A stretch of 64,000 bases of DNA from Fusibacter_A sp965140735. GTDB lineage: Bacteria; Bacillota; Clostridia; Peptostreptococcales; Acidaminobacteraceae. The position numbers were made by a program, and so were the translations under genes. The notes below the pieces were generated by a model. That model was not told the origin of the DNA, did no database searches, and was given only the letters and a program-made list of their open reading frames with translations. Below are positions 60,184 through 64,000 of the stretch, piece by piece; the first letter of the stretch is position 1, and every line of letters starts with the position of its first letter. The stretch spans positions 4,278,001 to 4,342,000 of the forward strand of contig OZ223306.1 of NCBI GenBank assembly GCA_965140735.1, read 5' to 3'.

Positions 60184-60510
60184 TTGGATAAAACACAAAT
60201 GTTAAAAGGCATTTTAGAAGGTTGTATACTTGAGATTATTCAGGATCAAAATACTTATGGCTATGGCATATTAGAAATTTTAAAAAAATATGGCTTTTCA
60301 GAAATTACAGAAGGTACAATTTATCCACTGCTCATTAGATTAGAAAAGCAAGGTGTTTTGTTATCTGAATTAAAATGTTCTCCTCTGGGTCCAAAGAGAA
60401 AATATTATACATTAACAGAAAAGGGCCAAAAGGAGAGACTATTATTTTTAAATGAATGGGAGCAATTGAAAAACAGTGTTGATGCTCTAAGAGGAGGCGA
60501 AAATAAGTGA
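60184..60510 (+). CDS. PadR-family transcriptional regulator 2 (short)
   Basis: 108 residues from a TTG at 60184 (SD AGAGGTGA, which contains the GTG at 60172). The winged-helix domain fills the protein: LKGILEGCILEIIQDQNTYG, EGTIYPLLIRLEKQGVL and GPKRKYYTLTEKG are the PadR pattern. The short C-terminal helix is PadR-s1 type. Its stop overlaps the next start in a GTGA junction, so the membrane protein downstream is its partner, a common pairing in Firmicutes. Confidence 0.9.
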   Translation: MDKTQMLKGILEGCILEIIQDQNTYGYGILEILKKYGFSEITEGTIYPLLIRLEKQGVLLSELKCSPLGPKRKYYTLTEKGQKERLLFLNEWEQLKNSVDALRGGENK

Positions 60511-61172
60511 GAGAAATAAGTCGTATTAGACGACAACTAAATAGTAAAAATAAGAGTGTCCTAGGGAAGGTCGTTAATTATATCTATGCTCATGGTGTAA
60601 ATACGATCGTTTGGAAGGAAATTAGAGTTGATCTTGCCCGAATGCTTTTAGAGAGCCAAAAACGAGGAGAAGATTCCGAAAGCGTTATTGGAAGTGATTA
60701 CAAAGCATTTTGTGATGATTTGATTGAAAACTGTCCTAGAAAGACGTCTATAGATGTTGTAATCGAGCTGTTATTCATTATTGGAATATCCGTTTCGATT
60801 ATTGTGCCAATGATCTATTTCTGTGGGAAGATATCTCCCTCAATAAACTCGTATGTGGATGGTGTTTTCTATTATGCATCCCTAAGAGGTTTTAGCCTGT
60901 TGATAGCTGGTGCTTTTGGTGGTGGTATAGGTTCTTTTTTAACTCAAAAATATGCTTTTAGTAAAAAAAGAATAATTTTAAATATCTTATTGTATTTAGT
61001 CACATATAGTAGCATTTGTTTAATATTACTTACCTATTTAAAAAATCAAATGCGCCCTGGCGAACTCTTGAGAATAGATATGCTTAAAACAGAACAAGTC
61101 GCATTATTAGTAAGTATGATTTTATTTCTAATTAGAGCATGGAGAACGAAAGTTCAAATCAATAAATTTTGA
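60507..61172 (+). CDS. PadR-associated membrane protein (DUF1048/DUF1129-like)
   Basis: 221 residues from a GTG (SD GAGGAGG inside padR 2). The soluble N-terminal part (about 35-75: ARMLLESQKRGEDSESVIG, YKAFCDDLIE) resembles the DUF1048-type helix bundle found with PadR genes. Four hydrophobic segments follow (about 84-108, 127-147, 156-175 and 198-212). Function is unknown; such pairs may act in envelope stress or as sensor-regulator units. Assignment is from motif memory. Confidence 0.75.
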   Translation: MREISRIRRQLNSKNKSVLGKVVNYIYAHGVNTIVWKEIRVDLARMLLESQKRGEDSESVIGSDYKAFCDDLIENCPRKTSIDVVIELLFIIGISVSIIVPMIYFCGKISPSINSYVDGVFYYASLRGFSLLIAGAFGGGIGSFLTQKYAFSKKRIILNILLYLVTYSSICLILLTYLKNQMRPGELLRIDMLKTEQVALLVSMILFLIRAWRTKVQINKF

Positions 61173-61177
61173 GTCTA

Positions 61178-61186
61178 TGTTATAAT
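61178..61186 (+). promoter_or_regulatory. Extended -10 next to the first DnaA box
   Basis: TGT-TATAAT at 61178-61186. The expected transcript start near 61193 falls inside the first DnaA box (61192-61200), so DnaA binding could repress it. No good -35. Confidence 0.55.
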
Positions 61187-61191
61187 AAGCA

Positions 61192-61432
61192 TGTGGATAA
61201 ATACTGGATAACTTAAGAAAAACACTTGATAACTGGGAAAAGCTGAGGAAAACTCTATAAATATTGTGGATGAATAGTGGACATGATTGAGCTGAAAAAA
61301 TTGAAAACTGTGGATTAAATGTGTATTGTGTGGATAGAATCTGTGGATAGAGCAATAAAGTGAAGAATACGACAGAGTTATCCACAAAATTCAAATTATA
61401 TAAAATAAAATATAGGAATGATTTGTGGATAA
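61192..61432. promoter_or_regulatory. DnaA-box cluster
   Basis: Within 241 bases there are three perfect DnaA boxes: TGTGGATAA at 61192-61200 and 61424-61432, and TTATCCACA at 61378-61386. Four more differ at one base: 61265-61273, 61309-61317, 61329-61337 and 61342-61350. A weaker site lies at 61203-61211. An AT-only-like stretch (61387-61416) lies between the last two perfect boxes. No dnaA, dnaN or rpmH gene is adjacent in this window. Either a replication-control (titration) locus, a regulatory cluster, or part of an origin. Confidence 0.8.
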
Positions 61433-61460
61433 ATTGGAAAATGCATAAGGAGGGTGAAAA

Positions 61461-63230
61461 ATGAAAAAAACAATAGGTGTATCTGTAAGTATCGCTATGA
61501 TTTTGCTCTTGTTGATGATATACATATCCTTTAATATTGACAAGAATATCAAACTCAGATACTGGCTGAGTGAACATTTTCAAAAAGTTAAAATAGAAAG
61601 TGCTGAATCCAAACTCTATTTCTTAGGGATTGACCATGTCTACATGGACTCTACAAAATTTCTTGAGAATGAGCCCGTTTTTATTGATTTAGAATGGTTA
61701 AAAGAAATTGATGCAACTTATCAATATGATCTTTCAAATGGGGTATTATCTCTGATCTGGAATGGTCATTATTTGGTTGTCAACTCTAGTGGGGAAGCCA
61801 CTTTAAATAACAAGAGTCTATCACGATTAGTAAAAATAAAGGTGGTAGAGGATCACATTTATATGGAAGCTGAGATCTTAAATTCACTTGAAGGCTTTAA
61901 TAAAATAGGGGTACAGATTTTATCCAGCGAAGATCAGCAAACGCATTTTGTTATGTTAGATGCAATTCAATATCGAAGAGAACATGTAAACCGTAAATCT
62001 TATCTACTAGAAAGTGCTGATAAACTTAAAAACTCATATTTGTTTAAATCTTATCCAACGATAACGGATATATTAACGCCACTTGTAATTGTGGACAGAG
62101 TTGGACCGAAAGATGAAATTATTTCATATGATATTAATGAAGAGATTGCTATTATCTTCAATGGTAGAACAATCGGCTATGGGCTAAAAAGTTTGTTAAG
62201 TGATTCAGTGGATAGAAATGTCTACAAGTTTAAAGCAGATGATTTTTATCCAGACAAGAAATTACTTGAAGAGCCCGTTTTTTTAGTATGGGAAGCCGTT
62301 TATTCAAAAAATCCAAATACGGCGAACATTCCTAGAATGAATGGCGTAAATGTTGTGTCCCCAACGTGGATAGAGCTTAAATCAGCTCAAGGTGATATAA
62401 CTGAAAAAATATCAGTGGATTATCTTAATTGGAGTAAGTTAAAAGGTTATAAGACGTGGATATTGGCAACGAATGCTTTTGATCCTGATTTAACACATGA
62501 ACTTTTAGAGTCCTTTTCTGGTAGACAGCATTTTATCAATCAAATCGTAACGCTGTGCACGGATCATGAGATTGATGGCATCAATCTCGATTTTGAAAAT
62601 ATCTACTTAGAAGATAAAGCGATATTATCCCACTTTGTTAATGAACTTGCGTGGTATTGTAACCAATATGGCGTGACCTTATCAATGGATGTAACGGTTA
62701 TGGATGGTAGCGAGAACTGGTCCAAATGTTTTGATAGAAGAATGCTAGGGAAAATTGTTGATTATTTAGTCGTTATGACATATGATGAGTACTGGGCTTC
62801 AAGTCCAACAAGTGGTCCCGTGTCCTCTTACGATTGGGTAGAAAAGAGTTTGACAAAGATTATTGAAATTGTCCCAAGTCGTAAACTCGTTATGGGATTG
62901 CCATTTTATACAAGAATCTGGACAGAGAGCTTATCAAATGATGAAGCAAACAAAGTGAATGTTTCATCAAAATCCATTGGTATGGTTGCACAAAATGCTT
63001 TGATAACAGAAAAAGCATTAAATCCAATCTGGAATGAACGAGAGGGACTCTTTTATGTATCTTATATAGAAGAAAACAGTGTGCATAAAATTTGGGTGGA
63101 AAATGAAGTGACGCTATCCAAAAAGGCAACCTTGGTTAAAAAACTGGGTTTAAAGGGGATTGCATGTTGGAGAAGAGGATTAGAGGAGATATCTGTTTAT
63201 GACACTCTCCTAAAGGCGCTCGAAGAGTAG
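61461..63230 (+). CDS. GH18-family hydrolase, membrane-anchored (spore/cell-wall type)
   Basis: 589 residues. A signal anchor (about 6-26) leads to a beta-rich region like a copper-amine-oxidase-type N domain (LSLIWNGHYLVVNSSGEATL, 50-150), an SH3-like segment (about 175-260) and a GH18 barrel (about 290-585). The catalytic motif reads DGINLDFEN: the Glu acid is kept, and the middle Asp of DxxDxDxE is Asn, as in cortex-lytic GH18 proteins such as SleL/YaaH. MTYDEYWASS is the usual later motif. The likely substrate is peptidoglycan, inferred. SD AAGGAGGG. It is just downstream of the DnaA-box cluster. Confidence 0.88.
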   Translation: MKKTIGVSVSIAMILLLLMIYISFNIDKNIKLRYWLSEHFQKVKIESAESKLYFLGIDHVYMDSTKFLENEPVFIDLEWLKEIDATYQYDLSNGVLSLIWNGHYLVVNSSGEATLNNKSLSRLVKIKVVEDHIYMEAEILNSLEGFNKIGVQILSSEDQQTHFVMLDAIQYRREHVNRKSYLLESADKLKNSYLFKSYPTITDILTPLVIVDRVGPKDEIISYDINEEIAIIFNGRTIGYGLKSLLSDSVDRNVYKFKADDFYPDKKLLEEPVFLVWEAVYSKNPNTANIPRMNGVNVVSPTWIELKSAQGDITEKISVDYLNWSKLKGYKTWILATNAFDPDLTHELLESFSGRQHFINQIVTLCTDHEIDGINLDFENIYLEDKAILSHFVNELAWYCNQYGVTLSMDVTVMDGSENWSKCFDRRMLGKIVDYLVVMTYDEYWASSPTSGPVSSYDWVEKSLTKIIEIVPSRKLVMGLPFYTRIWTESLSNDEANKVNVSSKSIGMVAQNALITEKALNPIWNEREGLFYVSYIEENSVHKIWVENEVTLSKKATLVKKLGLKGIACWRRGLEEISVYDTLLKALEE

Positions 63231-63238
63231 GTGGTTAT

Positions 63239-63460
63239 ATGGAGCGAATAGGACTCGTAGTAAATCTTAATAGACTCTTTAAATATTGGTTATTTCTGAT
63301 GATCGGTATTTCTTTGATATTCTATGGGATTATAGGAAGCTATGAAAATAGCAGGCAAATCCACATGAATATTTCAGATGCTGAAATAATAGAACGTGCT
63401 AAGGCACTAGGGATGATTGATTTAAAAGATCAGTTAATTGAAAATACAAATAATGAATAG
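63239..63460 (+). CDS. Hypothetical one-TM small protein
   Basis: 73 residues: one membrane segment (about 13-34, FKYWLFLMIGISLIFYGIIG) followed by a short charged helix (SDAEIIERAKALGMIDLKDQ). The ATG comes eight bases after the GH18 stop, with SD AGGTGG, so the two are coupled. No family recognised; the tail resembles short regulatory helices of endolytic-transglycosylase-like proteins only vaguely. Confidence 0.7.
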   Translation: MERIGLVVNLNRLFKYWLFLMIGISLIFYGIIGSYENSRQIHMNISDAEIIERAKALGMIDLKDQLIENTNNE

Positions 63461-63471
63461 AAGAGGTAATC

Positions 63472-64000
63472 ATGATAAGAGTAAATGAAATTAAATTTAG
63501 ATTAAACGAAACTTTTGATGATGCAAATGTTGCTAAAAAAATTGAACAAAAGTTAAGACTTAAACCCAATGAACTGCTGAGGTTTAAAATCGTTAGAGAG
63601 TCTATTGATGCAAGAAAAGAAATTATATTTTCATATACGATTGATGTTGAAACGACCATTGACAAAAGATTAATTGAAAAAGGACATGTGAAAGCACCGG
63701 AAAATTATAAACCTATATATGAAGCTTTTAATTTAAAAGTATTAGCTCAAGAATCAAGACCCGTTATAATTGGATTTGGTCCCGCTGGGATTTTTGCAGC
63801 ATTAGTGTTATCACGAGCGGGTTTAAAGCCAATTGTTATTGAGCAAGGCGAACCCGTAGAGACCAGAACAAAAAGTGTAAATGAATTTTGGGAAAATGGT
63901 GTTCTCAATCCTTTTTCAAATGTACAGTTTGGTGAAGGGGGAGCTGGGACCTTCTCAGATGGCAAACTAACGACTCGTATCAAAGACAATCGAATTGAAT
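63472..64000 (+). CDS. FAD-dependent oxidoreductase, 3'-partial
   Basis: 176 codons are visible and the frame runs off the window end. An N-terminal ferredoxin-like domain (about 1-90) precedes a Rossmann FAD site VIIGFGPAGIFAALVLSRAG with the acidic IVIEQGE end. Then FGEGGAGTFSDGKLTTR follows, typical of the clostridial NAD(P)/FAD-dependent dehydrogenases of the YhiN/FixC-like group. Substrate unknown. SD AGAGGT before the ATG. Confidence 0.88.
   Translation, partial: MIRVNEIKFRLNETFDDANVAKKIEQKLRLKPNELLRFKIVRESIDARKEIIFSYTIDVETTIDKRLIEKGHVKAPENYKPIYEAFNLKVLAQESRPVIIGFGPAGIFAALVLSRAGLKPIVIEQGEPVETRTKSVNEFWENGVLNPFSNVQFGEGGAGTFSDGKLTTRIKDNRIE

Noticed and set aside
61128..61583. 151-codon minus-strand ORF across the DnaA-box cluster
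   Set aside because: No SD; its residues are the translation of the repeated DnaA boxes, and it overlaps the start of the GH18 gene.

Overview
The window reads as a low-GC, Gram-positive, anaerobic clostridial chromosome. The evidence is AT-rich codon use, strong AGGAGG ribosome sites, an intact spore-lineage sigma factor SigH, a spore-type GH18 hydrolase, ThyX as the thymidylate synthase present, a T-box in front of cysS, and the Firmicutes order cysS-mrnC-thyX-rlmB-sigH-...-secE-nusG. The exact genus cannot be fixed from the sequence; a Fusibacter/Acidaminobacter-like member of the Clostridia would fit. I saw no rRNA, tRNA, CRISPR array or insertion sequence.

Layout. (1) 1-11.9 kb: the 3' part of a second EF-G-like gene, clpC, radA, a small metal-site protein on the minus strand, carD, yacL, ispD-ispF, small membrane and Cys-rich proteins, and gltX. 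(2) 11.9-14.6 kb: a complete agr-type quorum-sensing locus. A LytTR response regulator and GHKL kinase on the plus strand face agrB and a 37-codon agrD on the minus strand. The predicted autoinducer is a serine lactone. (3) 14.8-19.6 kb: T-box-controlled cysS, mrnC, thyX, rlmB, sigH. (4) 19.9-36.8 kb: tuf copy 1, rpmG-secE-nusG-rplK-rplA, L10 leader, rplJ-rplL, rpoB-rpoC, an L7Ae-like gene, rpsL-rpsG-fusA and tuf copy 2. (5) 36.9-52.6 kb: the full S10-spc-alpha ribosomal cluster, preceded by a structured leader RNA and ending at rplQ with two terminators. (6) 52.8-57.2 kb: ecfA1-ecfA2-ecfT-truA, an L13 leader, rplM-rpsI.

(7) 57.2-61.2 kb is an accessory stretch. It has an orphan beta-rich ORF, an unlisted two-TM miniprotein, a frameshifted gene remnant and tandem TTTACACACG repeats. 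It also has a PadR regulator whose palindromic operator occurs at its own promoter and in the promoter of the next gene (DUF2889-like), then a second PadR coupled to a membrane protein. (8) 61.19-61.43 kb is a dense DnaA-box cluster with no dnaA gene beside it, followed by a GH18 hydrolase, a one-TM protein and the start of an FAD-dependent oxidoreductase.

Most of the window is core information-processing machinery. The points worth following are the agr locus with its hidden AgrD, the DnaA-box cluster, the PadR operator pair, the S10 leader RNA and the palindrome around the -35 of the L7Ae-rpsL promoter. All coordinates and motif counts were read by eye; no database search was run.
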